From the NCBI GenBank assembly GCA_023415725.1, contig JAEZJR010000307.1:1-10579 (forward strand): a DNA stretch of 10,579 bases, given 5' to 3'. The notes below the pieces were generated by a model. It did not search any database, was not told where the DNA came from, and saw only the letters and a list, made by a program, of their open reading frames with translations. Positions 1-4,678 of the stretch are shown one piece after another; within the stretch, counting starts at the first letter, position 1, and every line of letters begins with the position of its first letter. The stretch is from Acidobacteriota bacterium. GTDB lineage: Bacteria > Acidobacteriota > Blastocatellia > Pyrinomonadales > Pyrinomonadaceae. The translations under genes were made by a program, and so were the position numbers.

Positions 1-259
1 CCTCGATCCCGAGCGATTTTAGCCGCTCGACGATCTTCGGGTGAGTCCCGCCGGGCTGGCTGATCCCCGTCAGGTCGCCCTTGATGTCCGCCATGAAGCC
101 GGGCACGCCGCGGTTGCTGCAACCCTCGGCCAACTTCTGCAGCGTCACGGTCTTCCCCGTGCCGGTCGCCCCGGTGATCACGCCATGGCGATTCGCCATC
201 TGCGGTAAAAGATAAAACTCAGCTGCATCGCGCTTCGCGACTAGGATCGGTTCTGACAT
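1..259 (-). CDS. HerA-like helicase/ATPase (DUF853 family), N-terminal part
   Basis: Partial gene: 86 codons are visible from the ATG at 259, and the frame runs off the left edge. The translation begins MSEPILVAKRD and has a perfect Walker A motif GATGTGKT at residues 30-37, followed by a stretch containing GVPGFMADIKGDLTGISQPGG. That arrangement (short N-terminus, early P-loop, then the DIKGDL segment) is typical of the DUF853/YjgR group of HerA-like ATPases, about 500 residues long. The family is related to the HerA DNA translocase, but the cellular role of this branch is poorly established. Walker B and the C-terminal part lie outside the window. No Shine-Dalgarno precedes the ATG; a TATTAT hexamer lies 10 bases upstream. 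Confidence 0.85.
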   Translation of the reverse strand, partial: MSEPILVAKRDAAEFYLLPQMANRHGVITGATGTGKTVTLQKLAEGCSNRGVPGFMADIKGDLTGISQPGGTHPKIVERLKSLGIE

Positions 260-269
260 AGGTATTTAA

Positions 270-275
270 ATAATA
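270..275 (-). promoter_or_regulatory. candidate -10 box for the HerA-like gene
   Basis: On the minus strand TATTAT lies 10 bases before the ATG at 259, in an AT-rich stretch, with no ribosome binding site between. No good -35 hexamer is seen at 16-18 bases. It would give a transcript with almost no leader. Confidence 0.35.
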
Positions 276-303
276 CTTTCGCCCGCTAAATGATCGAAAG
301 TTC

Positions 304-390
304 AGGAAGATCTTCCTCCACAGATGAACACAGATTCACACAGATAGATACATCCCAAAATATCAGTGTTTATCTGTGTTCATCTGTGGA
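304..390. repeat. dispersed palindromic repeat, 19-bp perfect arms
   Basis: A perfect 19-bp inverted repeat, tccacagatgaacacagat at 317-335 and its reverse complement at 372-390, is separated by 36 bases. Weaker pairing continues inward (about 8 of 10 positions). On its outer left edge sits a 14-bp palindrome, aggaagatcttcct (304-317). Sequences with the core CACAGATGAACACAGAT are, to my knowledge, scattered through intergenic DNA of many environmental bacteria with no known function. The element lies between the HerA-like start and the stop codon of the VOC gene, and could form a large hairpin at the 3' end of the VOC transcript. Confidence 0.8.
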
Positions 391-400
391 CGATCATTTC

Positions 401-430
401 TTCGCCCATTTCGCGGGCAAAGAACTCTTA
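401..430. repeat. 30-bp motif shared with 2250-2279, overlapping a stop codon
   Basis: This segment matches 2250-2279 at 25 of 30 positions, including the core atttcgcgggcaa. In both copies the last three bases are the TAA stop (tta on plus) of the neighbouring minus-strand gene, here the VOC gene and there yjbQ. The copy at 2250 is one arm of a complete inverted repeat. Here only one arm is present, joined to the different palindrome at 317-390. Confidence 0.7.
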
Positions 431-862
431 CGCGGAAGCAGATTCGGACTCGCCAGCCGGCGTGTCGCAGTTGACCATCCACTTGATGCCGAACTTGTCC
501 GTCAGCATCCCGAACGCCTCGGCCCAATACGTCTTGTCGAGCGGCATCGTCACCTCGCCGCCCTGCGAGAGGTTGTCGAAATAGCGCCGCGCGGTGTCCA
601 CCTCGTTCAGCCCTATCGCGAGCGAGATGTTTCCCGCCGCTCCTGCTTCCGCCTCGGGGCGCATGTCGTCGCACACCATGATGTGCGATTCGCCGATCTT
701 TATCGTCGCGTGCATTATCGCGTCCGCCGGTCCCATATCCGCCATCGGCGATTCCCCATACGTCTGCGAAAAGATCTCCTCCGCCCCCAACGCCTGTTTG
801 TAAAAATCGATCGCCTCCCGGGCGTTCCCCTTAAATGCTATATACGGCTGTACTCCGATCAT
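428..862 (-). CDS. VOC family protein, PhnB/glyoxalase-like
   Basis: A 144-residue protein of usual length for the single-domain PhnB-like branch of the vicinal oxygen chelate superfamily. The N-terminus (QPYIAFKGNAREAIDFYKQALG, residues 5-26) is the hallmark first beta-alpha unit. H51 lies where a metal ligand often sits. The C-terminal block WAEAFGMLTDKFGIKWMVN (113-131) closely follows the family pattern. Members include metal-dependent lyases, dioxygenases and resistance proteins, and the substrate cannot be read from sequence. The start at 862 is preceded by GAGGGG about 8 bases upstream. It lies 50 bases downstream of the OmdA-like stop on the same strand, so cotranscription is possible. 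The TAA stop is embedded in a repeat motif. Confidence 0.88.
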   Translation of the reverse strand: MIGVQPYIAFKGNAREAIDFYKQALGAEEIFSQTYGESPMADMGPADAIMHATIKIGESHIMVCDDMRPEAEAGAAGNISLAIGLNEVDTARRYFDNLSQGGEVTMPLDKTYWAEAFGMLTDKFGIKWMVNCDTPAGESESASA

Positions 863-874
863 ATTTCCATCCCC

Positions 875-909
875 TCTTCACTTTCCATTTTCCACTTTAC
901 ACTTTCCAC
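875..909. repeat. heptanucleotide tandem repeat (TTTCCAC-like, five units)
   Basis: Five consecutive 7-base units on the plus strand: tcttcac, tttccat, tttccac, tttacac, tttccac. They fill the 50-base gap between the VOC start and the OmdA-like stop codon at 913. The purine-rich strand is the transcribed sense strand of the adjacent genes. A related array is at 4074-4112. Confidence 0.7.
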
Positions 910-912
910 TGT

Positions 913-1515
913 TCAGCACTTTTCGTATTTCCAATTCCTACGCTTCCCCTCGGCCAACCATTCCATCGTCGTGGCGAGGCGCTTATCGCGGGTGGCGTCG
1001 GTCTTCGCCTCGGCGATCCACTCGACGTATTCCTTCTTGCAGCTGTATGGGAAATTGTCGAATGTTTCGCGGGCCGCCTTGTTCTTCTTCAGCGCTGTGA
1101 CGAGGATGTCCGGGATCACGAGTTCCTTCTTAGCGGCGGCGGGTTTCTTCTCGACCTTGATGCCCTTTTCGTTCAGCTCCATCGCCTGGTGGATCAGCCC
1201 GATCATCACCTTGTCCGTCGGCAGGTCCTTCTTCGACGTTATCCGCCCGAAGCTCCCCATTGCGGTCTTCTGCTCTGAAAAGGCGTCCGTCTCCATCAGC
1301 TTCTGCTTCCAGAACCCGAACGTCGCGTGCTGCTTGAACGCCGCGAACCCGCACAAGATCCCTTTGTACTCGAAGCTCGGCATCCCCCATTTGATCGTCT
1401 CCTTCACGTCCGGGCACGCCTTGTGCACCAGCTTGCGTAAATGGGTCAATATCGGCTGTGCAAATTCTGCTGATTTCTCGATATAAGCGTCGACGCGAGG
1501 GTCCAACGTAGGCAT
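913..1515 (-). CDS. YdeI/OmdA-like protein with N-terminal DUF1801 domain
   Basis: A protein of 200 residues. The N-terminal half (about 8-110) carries the DUF1801 pattern, with LRKLVHKACPDVKETIKWGMPSFEY at 26-50, a small fold also called YdhG-like. The C-terminal part (about 125-195), with the stretch ETFDNFPYSCKKEYVEWI followed by TTMEWLAEGKRRNWKY, matches the OmdA/bacteriocin-protection (YdeI/OmpD-associated) domain. Together they define the common YdeI-type two-domain protein of about 200 residues. Its biochemical role is not established; in Salmonella, YdeI homologues are linked to envelope stress and peptide resistance. The start at 1515 is chosen because AGGAG lies 7 bases upstream and the family begins here. 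An upstream in-frame extension to 1614 crosses the promoter and is unlikely to be translated. Confidence 0.85.
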   Translation of the reverse strand: MPTLDPRVDAYIEKSAEFAQPILTHLRKLVHKACPDVKETIKWGMPSFEYKGILCGFAAFKQHATFGFWKQKLMETDAFSEQKTAMGSFGRITSKKDLPTDKVMIGLIHQAMELNEKGIKVEKKPAAAKKELVIPDILVTALKKNKAARETFDNFPYSCKKEYVEWIAEAKTDATRDKRLATTMEWLAEGKRRNWKYEKC

Positions 1516-1548
1516 GGTAATTCTCCTGAAGGGTTTTCGGGTTCGAAG

Positions 1549-1554
1549 ATTATA
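1549..1554 (-). promoter_or_regulatory. perfect TATAAT -10 box for the OmdA-like gene
   Basis: A consensus TATAAT on the minus strand, 33 bases upstream of the ATG at 1515, leaves room for a leader of about 26 bases that contains the AGGAG ribosome binding site. The best -35 at 17 bases (TTTCCG) is weak. Confidence 0.5.
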
Positions 1555-1623
1555 TCCGATTTCCCCCCGACCGGAAACGCGAACGCGATAGCAGCCATCG
1601 AACGCCTCCGCCACTCGGTTTTG

Positions 1624-1756
1624 TTCCGTGCCCTTCCGTGCCTTCCGCGTATTCCGTGGTTAGCTCTTTCTTTTCATCTTCTTCCTCTTGTTCATCTTGT
1701 TCTGTGGTTAAAGTAATGGAGCACAGAACAAGAAGAACTGAACGGAAAAAGATGAG
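1624..1756. repeat. composite dispersed repeat: TTCCGTG units plus long imperfect palindrome
   Basis: The left part has four TTCCGYG units starting at 1624, 1634, 1643 and 1652 (spacing 9-10). The right part is a long imperfect inverted repeat, 1673-1706 against 1722-1756, with a perfect 12-bp core (tcttgttctgtg at 1695-1706, cacagaacaaga at 1722-1733) and about 28 of 34 positions pairing, around a 15-base loop. The right end lies 5 bases from the DUF3052 stop codon. Related GAAGGCACGGAAGG-type sequences are, from memory, frequent intergenic repeats in several environmental phyla. Confidence 0.75.
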
Positions 1757-1761
1757 AATGA

Positions 1762-2181
1762 TCATTTGCCTCGGTTCTCCTTCCGTATCACCAGCTTCAG
1801 CCCCGACCATTTATCATCCACCGCGCACACCTTAACATCCACCAACCCTAGCGGAAGCGCGGCCTCGCGTATCAGGTCCTCCGTGATCTCCGTCGGCATC
1901 TTCGACGCCTTCTTGTACCATGAGACCCATATCGCCCCGTCCTGCTTTATCGAACGCTGTCCCCCATCGAGCGAGCGAAACAGATCGTCCCGCAAATTGG
2001 TAAAGATATGAAGTATATCGACCGGAGCCGTGGGAGCCTCGCCCGCCGTCACCTCGATCCCCTCCGGCAATTCCCCCAGCAGATCGACGAACCCGTCCGG
2101 AGCGTCCACCAACACCACCCGCATCCCCGCCTTCATCCCCAGCTTCTTCGCCAGCGGCGTCCCTGAGTACCCTTCAGTCAT
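1762..2181 (-). CDS. DUF3052 family protein
   Basis: A protein of 139 residues, normal length for DUF3052. The N-terminus MTEGYSGTPLAKKLGMKAG is the family signature, followed by a segment on methyltransferase-like scaffolding (VVLVDAPDGF, then LHIFTNLRDDL and GAIWVSWYKKASK). The C-terminus has LVDVKVCAVDDKWSGLKLV, also typical. No function is established for the family; members are cytosolic and often sit alone. The start at 2181 is set by the conserved N-terminus. The reading frame is open further upstream to 2346, but that stretch is the reverse of the repeat and of yjbQ. No Shine-Dalgarno precedes the ATG, and the gene lies 95 bases after the yjbQ stop on the same strand, with a large hairpin between. 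Confidence 0.88.
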   Translation of the reverse strand: MTEGYSGTPLAKKLGMKAGMRVVLVDAPDGFVDLLGELPEGIEVTAGEAPTAPVDILHIFTNLRDDLFRSLDGGQRSIKQDGAIWVSWYKKASKMPTEITEDLIREAALPLGLVDVKVCAVDDKWSGLKLVIRKENRGK

Positions 2182-2194
2182 AAAAACAAATTGG

Positions 2195-2279
2195 GCCCGC
2201 GAAATACGCGAAACATCGCAAAAAATATCCAGGAAAATTTTCGGGTCTTTTCGCGTATTTCGCGGGCAATAAATTCTTA
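2195..2279. repeat. dispersed palindromic repeat, 19-bp perfect arms, ending in the yjbQ stop codon
   Basis: A perfect 19-bp inverted repeat (gcccgcgaaatacgcgaaa at 2195-2213, complement at 2249-2267) with a 35-base spacer. The right arm continues as the motif shared with 401-430 and runs into the TAA stop of yjbQ (2277-2279). The arm and spacer lengths are almost the same as in the unrelated palindrome at 317-390 (19 bp and 36 bases). Confidence 0.8.
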
Positions 2280-2687
2280 AAGAAAAGTCACGATAACCTT
2301 CCGTTCCCTCGGCCCGTCGAATTCGCACAAATATATCCCCTGCCATCTCCCCAACAGCAGTTTCCCGTTCTCGAACGGCACCAGCACGCTCGATCCCACG
2401 AGTGACGACTTAATGTGCGCGTCCGAATTATGTTCGAAGTGTTTGAATCCTGGAACCCCGGCACCCCTGCCGGGGGAGTCCGGGAATTGTGGTATTAACC
2501 ATCTCAACCACCCCAGCATATCCGACTTCACATCCGGGTCCGCGTTCTCGTTTATCGTCAATCCGCACGTCGTGTGCTGCGTAAAAAACACGCATACGCC
2601 GTTACCGTCAGGCAAGCCGCTTTCCACCTCGCGCGTGATATCCACCATCTCCTCGCGCTCGTTCGATCTAACGGTGATGATCTTCAT
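2277..2687 (-). CDS. yjbQ: YjbQ/UPF0047 family protein (secondary thiamine-phosphate synthase type)
   Basis: A protein of 136 residues. Conserved family blocks are all present: FFTQHTTCGLTINENADPDV (34-53), HNSDAHIKSSLVGSSVLVP (86-104) and LGRWQGIYLCEFDGPRER (112-129). The family has been reported to have weak thiamine-phosphate synthase activity, and its true role is unsettled. Between LIPQ (64-67) and GFKHFEHNSDAH lies an extra segment of about 12 residues (FPDSPGRGAGVP) that family members I remember lack. At DNA level it is a GC-rich hairpin and looks inserted. The ATG at 2687 has no Shine-Dalgarno, but a TACAAT hexamer lies 7 bases upstream. The gene is divergent from the small gene at 2897. 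Confidence 0.88.
   Translation of the reverse strand: MKIITVRSNEREEMVDITREVESGLPDGNGVCVFFTQHTTCGLTINENADPDVKSDMLGWLRWLIPQFPDSPGRGAGVPGFKHFEHNSDAHIKSSLVGSSVLVPFENGKLLLGRWQGIYLCEFDGPRERKVIVTFL
2446..2488. repeat. hairpin-bearing in-frame insertion within yjbQ
   Basis: A perfect 8-bp stem (ccccggca at 2456-2463, tgccgggg at 2468-2475) with a 4-base loop, and imperfect outer arms extending to about 2446 and 2488. It encodes residues in a loop of YjbQ where relatives have a short linker, and it preserves the frame. It is probably a small dispersed palindromic element captured inside a coding region. Confidence 0.55.
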
Positions 2688-2694
2688 GAAAAAG

Positions 2695-2700
2695 ATTGTA
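2695..2700 (-). promoter_or_regulatory. candidate -10 box for yjbQ
   Basis: TACAAT on the minus strand, 7 bases before the ATG at 2687, with no ribosome binding site in between. This is the geometry of a leaderless transcript. No convincing -35 is seen. Confidence 0.4.
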
Positions 2701-2730
2701 AAAGATAATCCGCTTGAGTGATCCTGGCTG

Positions 2731-2739
2731 TGTTATACT
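2731..2739 (+). promoter_or_regulatory. extended -10 promoter for the 2897 gene
   Basis: TGTTATACT fits the extended -10 pattern TGnTATAAT (5 of 6 in the hexamer). A TTGAGT at 2714-2719 is too close (14 bases) to act as a standard -35, but extended -10 promoters can do without one. Transcription from about 2746 would give a leader of about 150 bases. Confidence 0.4.
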
Positions 2740-2742
2740 CTT

Positions 2743-2896
2743 CCTGAGCGTATATTATTTCGCTTCAGGCGGTCCCATACCGTACCAGGACGTTCGGGCC
2801 GCACCCTTCTATTGCTTATAGCCGCTTGAGCCCTTAGCGCCGGCCCGACCGTTATCCAGCAAACACCCTGCGGAGATCCGAACGGAGGCCCCAACA
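2743..2896 (+). promoter_or_regulatory. long structured 5' leader upstream of the 2897 gene
   Basis: The leader contains two potential hairpins. The first pairs 2743-2750 with 2761-2769 (8 bp, one bulge, loop tatattattt). The second pairs cgttcgggccg (2791-2801) with cggcccgaccg (2841-2851), 10 of 11 positions plus flanking A-T and G-T pairs, enclosing about 39 bases. A strong GGAGG (2884-2888) sits 8 bases before the ATG at 2897. I do not recognise a known riboswitch class. The unusual length for such a small gene hints at regulation at RNA level, but this is inference. Confidence 0.35.
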
Positions 2897-3163
2897 ATGG
2901 CAAGCGACCGCCTTTTCAATCCCAATTTACATAAACGGCTGATCGAGATAATGGACGAGGTCAGTCAGATAAACGAGCAGATCGAGTGGAACATGCGCCT
3001 GCTCAACGACCGCCCGGAACTTGTCGCCGATATCAGACAGCTTATGATGAGGTGTACTTCTCTTGTGAGCGAGGCGGTAGAACTCCGCACTTCATCGAAG
3101 GCATATTCTGCGAGTGAGCCCTCGCGGTCGCCCGCATCCGAAGGCTCGGGCGCCGCATTATAG
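2897..3163 (+). CDS. small hypothetical helical protein
   Basis: An 88-residue protein that I do not recognise. Residues 8-65 are charged and heptad-like (KRLIEIMDEVSQINEQIEW, then LVADIRQLMMRCTSLVSEAVELR), suggesting two amphipathic helices. Residues 66-88 are a Ser/Ala/Pro-rich, probably disordered tail. There is no signal peptide or membrane segment, so it is probably cytosolic. The start is well supported by GGAGG 8 bases upstream. The stop at 3161-3163 lies only 8 bases from the stop of the convergent gene on the other strand, with no terminator hairpin between, so the two transcripts probably overlap at their 3' ends. Confidence 0.7.
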   Translation: MASDRLFNPNLHKRLIEIMDEVSQINEQIEWNMRLLNDRPELVADIRQLMMRCTSLVSEAVELRTSSKAYSASEPSRSPASEGSGAAL

Positions 3164-3171
3164 AAAACAGA

Positions 3172-3414
3172 CTAAGACTTCTTCTTAGCTTCCCGTTTAT
3201 CACGCTCGAGGCGACGCAGGTCGTTCTCGAGCGTTTCTTTCAGCCCCTCAACGTATCTGCGAGTGTCCTCCTCGCCCGCTTGCAGATGTTCAAGGAACTT
3301 CCTCGTGTTAACGAGCAACTGTTCCGTCTCCTCTATAAGGCGGTCCTTCTTCGGGCTGCCCTCCGGTGCGAACAGCCCCGACCGATCCGGATCGTTTTTA
3401 TTGCTCGTCGTCAT
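3172..3414 (-). CDS. small hypothetical coiled-coil protein
   Basis: 80 residues from the ATG at 3414 (83 if the in-frame ATG at 3423 is used). The first 22 residues are polar and Pro/Gly-containing; residues 23-78 are a long, highly charged helix (KDRLIEETEQLLVNTRKFLEHL, then RRYVEGLKETLENDLRRLER) ending in KKK, predicted as coiled coil. No family is recognised. Neither start has a Shine-Dalgarno. The one at 3414 is preferred because TACTAT lies 7 bases upstream, as at other starts in this window. The gene is convergent with 2897-3163, and its length and helical character resemble that neighbour without sequence similarity. Confidence 0.6.
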   Translation of the reverse strand: MTTSNKNDPDRSGLFAPEGSPKKDRLIEETEQLLVNTRKFLEHLQAGEEDTRRYVEGLKETLENDLRRLERDKREAKKKS

Positions 3415-3421
3415 TCTGGGC

Positions 3422-3427
3422 ATAGTA
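3422..3427 (-). promoter_or_regulatory. candidate -10 box for the 3414 gene
   Basis: TACTAT on the minus strand, 7 bases before the ATG at 3414. No -35 hexamer is visible at the right spacing. Confidence 0.3.
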
Positions 3428-3536
3428 CCGGCCCCGGCCGTGAGGTGCCGAAGCGCCGATTCCAGACTAAACGCTACTCGTCAATGCTCTGTCGCACAGG
3501 TGACATTAAGTACTTGTTTCGAACATATTTAACTAC

Positions 3537-3570
3537 AAAAAAGGGCCGGACGCATAACACGCCCGGCCCT
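3537..3570 (-). terminator. Rho-independent terminator of the PilZ gene
   Basis: Stem agggccgg (3542-3549) with ccggccct (3563-3570), plus two more pairs after one mismatch. On the minus strand it is followed by a run of six T. It lies 28 bases downstream of the PilZ stop codon. On the plus strand the stem is followed only by a mixed tract, so it acts mainly on minus-strand transcripts. Confidence 0.85.
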
Positions 3571-3597
3571 ACGAAAATTTAATAATGCCCTGCCGGA

Positions 3598-3906
3598 TCA
3601 GACGGCCACCTTCTCCGCCTCCACCAACTCGATGATCCGCCGCCGCATCGCATCATCCATTTCCAGGAACCTCACGCCAAACCCCATCCCCTCGAAAGCG
3701 TAGGTCACCTCGCCCACCACCGGCAGCGATTCCCCCGCGGGCGTCTGCATCTCGAACCGCACCGTGTCCCCCGGCATCACCCCCGCCCAACTCTCCACAT
3801 AACACCCGCCCTCGCTCAGATCACTGATGCGCGCCTCCCGCTTCCCCGAAGCGAACTCCAACACCACCTCCGTCAAATACGGCACTCTCTCATGTTGTCT
3901 GGGCAT
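3598..3906 (-). CDS. stand-alone PilZ domain protein (c-di-GMP receptor type)
   Basis: 102 residues, the size of a single PilZ domain. The two c-di-GMP binding motifs are present: RxxxR as RQHER (3-7), and D/NxSxxG as DLSEGG (29-34). They are followed by the expected beta-barrel, including VRFEMQTPAGESLPVVGEVTYAF and GFGVRFLEMDDAMRRRI. By family knowledge such proteins bind cyclic di-GMP and modulate motility, pili or exopolysaccharide through protein contacts, and the partner cannot be told here. No Shine-Dalgarno or TANNNT box precedes the ATG at 3906. The gene ends at a clear terminator, so it is probably the last gene of its transcript. No di-guanylate cyclase or phosphodiesterase lies nearby. 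Confidence 0.88.
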   Translation of the reverse strand: MPRQHERVPYLTEVVLEFASGKREARISDLSEGGCYVESWAGVMPGDTVRFEMQTPAGESLPVVGEVTYAFEGMGFGVRFLEMDDAMRRRIIELVEAEKVAV

Positions 3907-3935
3907 ATGTTTGTGGGTGATCCGGCAGTGTCAGT

Positions 3936-3988
3936 AGCCCGCACGTAAGTAAGGGCTTCTCTGCACAAGCCCGCGCGTGAGCAAGGGC
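3936..3988. repeat. two tandem REP-like units (GCCC...GGGC)
   Basis: Two 21-base units (3936-3956 and 3968-3988) match at 18 of 21 positions and have a 32-base period. Each begins with AGCCCGC, ends with AAGGGC and can fold through GCCC/GGGC. They lie upstream of the PilZ gene and downstream of the heptamer array. The remainder of the gap (3989-4073) shows no signal I can name. Confidence 0.6.
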
Positions 3989-4073
3989 GATATCGAGATC
4001 TAAACTCCCGACCAGCAACGGGACCGCGTGAGCATTGGGCCAAAGGGCCCATTTAAAAGAAAACCACCAAACC

Positions 4074-4112
4074 TTCCCATTTTCCGTTTTCCGCTCTTCA
4101 CTTTTCGCTTTT
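4074..4112. repeat. heptanucleotide tandem repeat (TTTCCGC-like)
   Basis: Consecutive 7-base units on plus: ttcccat, tttccgt, tttccgc, tcttcac, ttttcgc, with a partial sixth that runs into the TAG stop (cta at 4113-4115) of the DinB-like gene. It shares the unit tcttcac and the TTTCCRC consensus with the array at 875-909, which also abuts a minus-strand stop codon. Confidence 0.65.
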
Positions 4113-4622
4113 CTAGAATCCGCCGCTGTCAGCCGATGGCCCATAGATCGACGGCACCTTCTTGTCGAGCATGCGCAGATATACACTCAGCTGCCCGCGG
4201 TGGTGCACCAGGTGGTTGATCGTGGAGCTTATCAACTCCCGCACGTTCTGCTCCATCAACACAGCCTCGCCGCGCTTGAGCTGGAATTTCTTCTCCAGCC
4301 CCTCGTCCGTCAACGACCCCAACGCCCGCCGCGCACCCTCGACACACTCGTCAAAATGCCGCACGATCTCATCCGTCGTCTTCCCGTCGAAGATCGGGTA
4401 CGTCTCGAAATCCACCTCCCCCTTCTCGATCGCGTAAGTCACCCACCGCGGCATATCCGAAACAAGCTGCGCCATGTACCCCAACTCCATCGATCGCTCA
4501 TGCGGCTTCCACGCCGGGTCTTCCATCGGCACCGCCTCCAAACACCCCCGCGTCGCCCCCACCTCCACCTCCAACTCCCTCAAATACTCCCCCGCCAGCA
4601 CCGACCTCGTTCCATCACTCAT
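4113..4622 (-). CDS. DinB-like four-helix protein
   Basis: 169 residues, typical of the DinB/YfiT-like putative metalloenzyme fold. Recognisable segments are WKPHERSMELGYMAQLV (38-54) and the C-terminal helix NHLVHHRGQLSVYLRMLDKK (136-155), which carries the HxxHH group; the ending VPSIYGPSAD is also characteristic. In many relatives the second helix has a His (LATH) that completes the metal site; here the aligned position is Leu53, so metal binding may be altered. Some members use thiol cofactors, but most are uncharacterised. The start at 4622 is chosen because GGAGG lies 7 bases upstream. An ATG 6 bases earlier overlaps that spacing, and the open frame to 4673 has no signal. The gene follows nhaA by 56 bases on the same strand. 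Confidence 0.85.
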   Translation of the reverse strand: MSDGTRSVLAGEYLRELEVEVGATRGCLEAVPMEDPAWKPHERSMELGYMAQLVSDMPRWVTYAIEKGEVDFETYPIFDGKTTDEIVRHFDECVEGARRALGSLTDEGLEKKFQLKRGEAVLMEQNVRELISSTINHLVHHRGQLSVYLRMLDKKVPSIYGPSADSGGF

Positions 4623-4678
4623 CTGCATTCCTCCGTTCCTCGCCGCGTAACGGCAAAATATCCAATTATCCAAAGCAA

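Noticed and set aside
290..1486. A 398-codon plus-strand open frame
   Set aside because: It runs through palindromic repeats and antisense to the VOC and OmdA-like genes. The translation has no domain and the repeats explain its odd composition.
3936..3988. Possible CRISPR fragment
   Set aside because: Only two degenerate units with an 11-base interval, and no cas genes; a CRISPR needs longer, near-identical repeats and spacers.
3890..4186. A minus-strand open frame between the PilZ and DinB-like genes
   Set aside because: It consists of translated repeat sequence (heptamers and GCCC/GGGC units) with no ribosome binding site.
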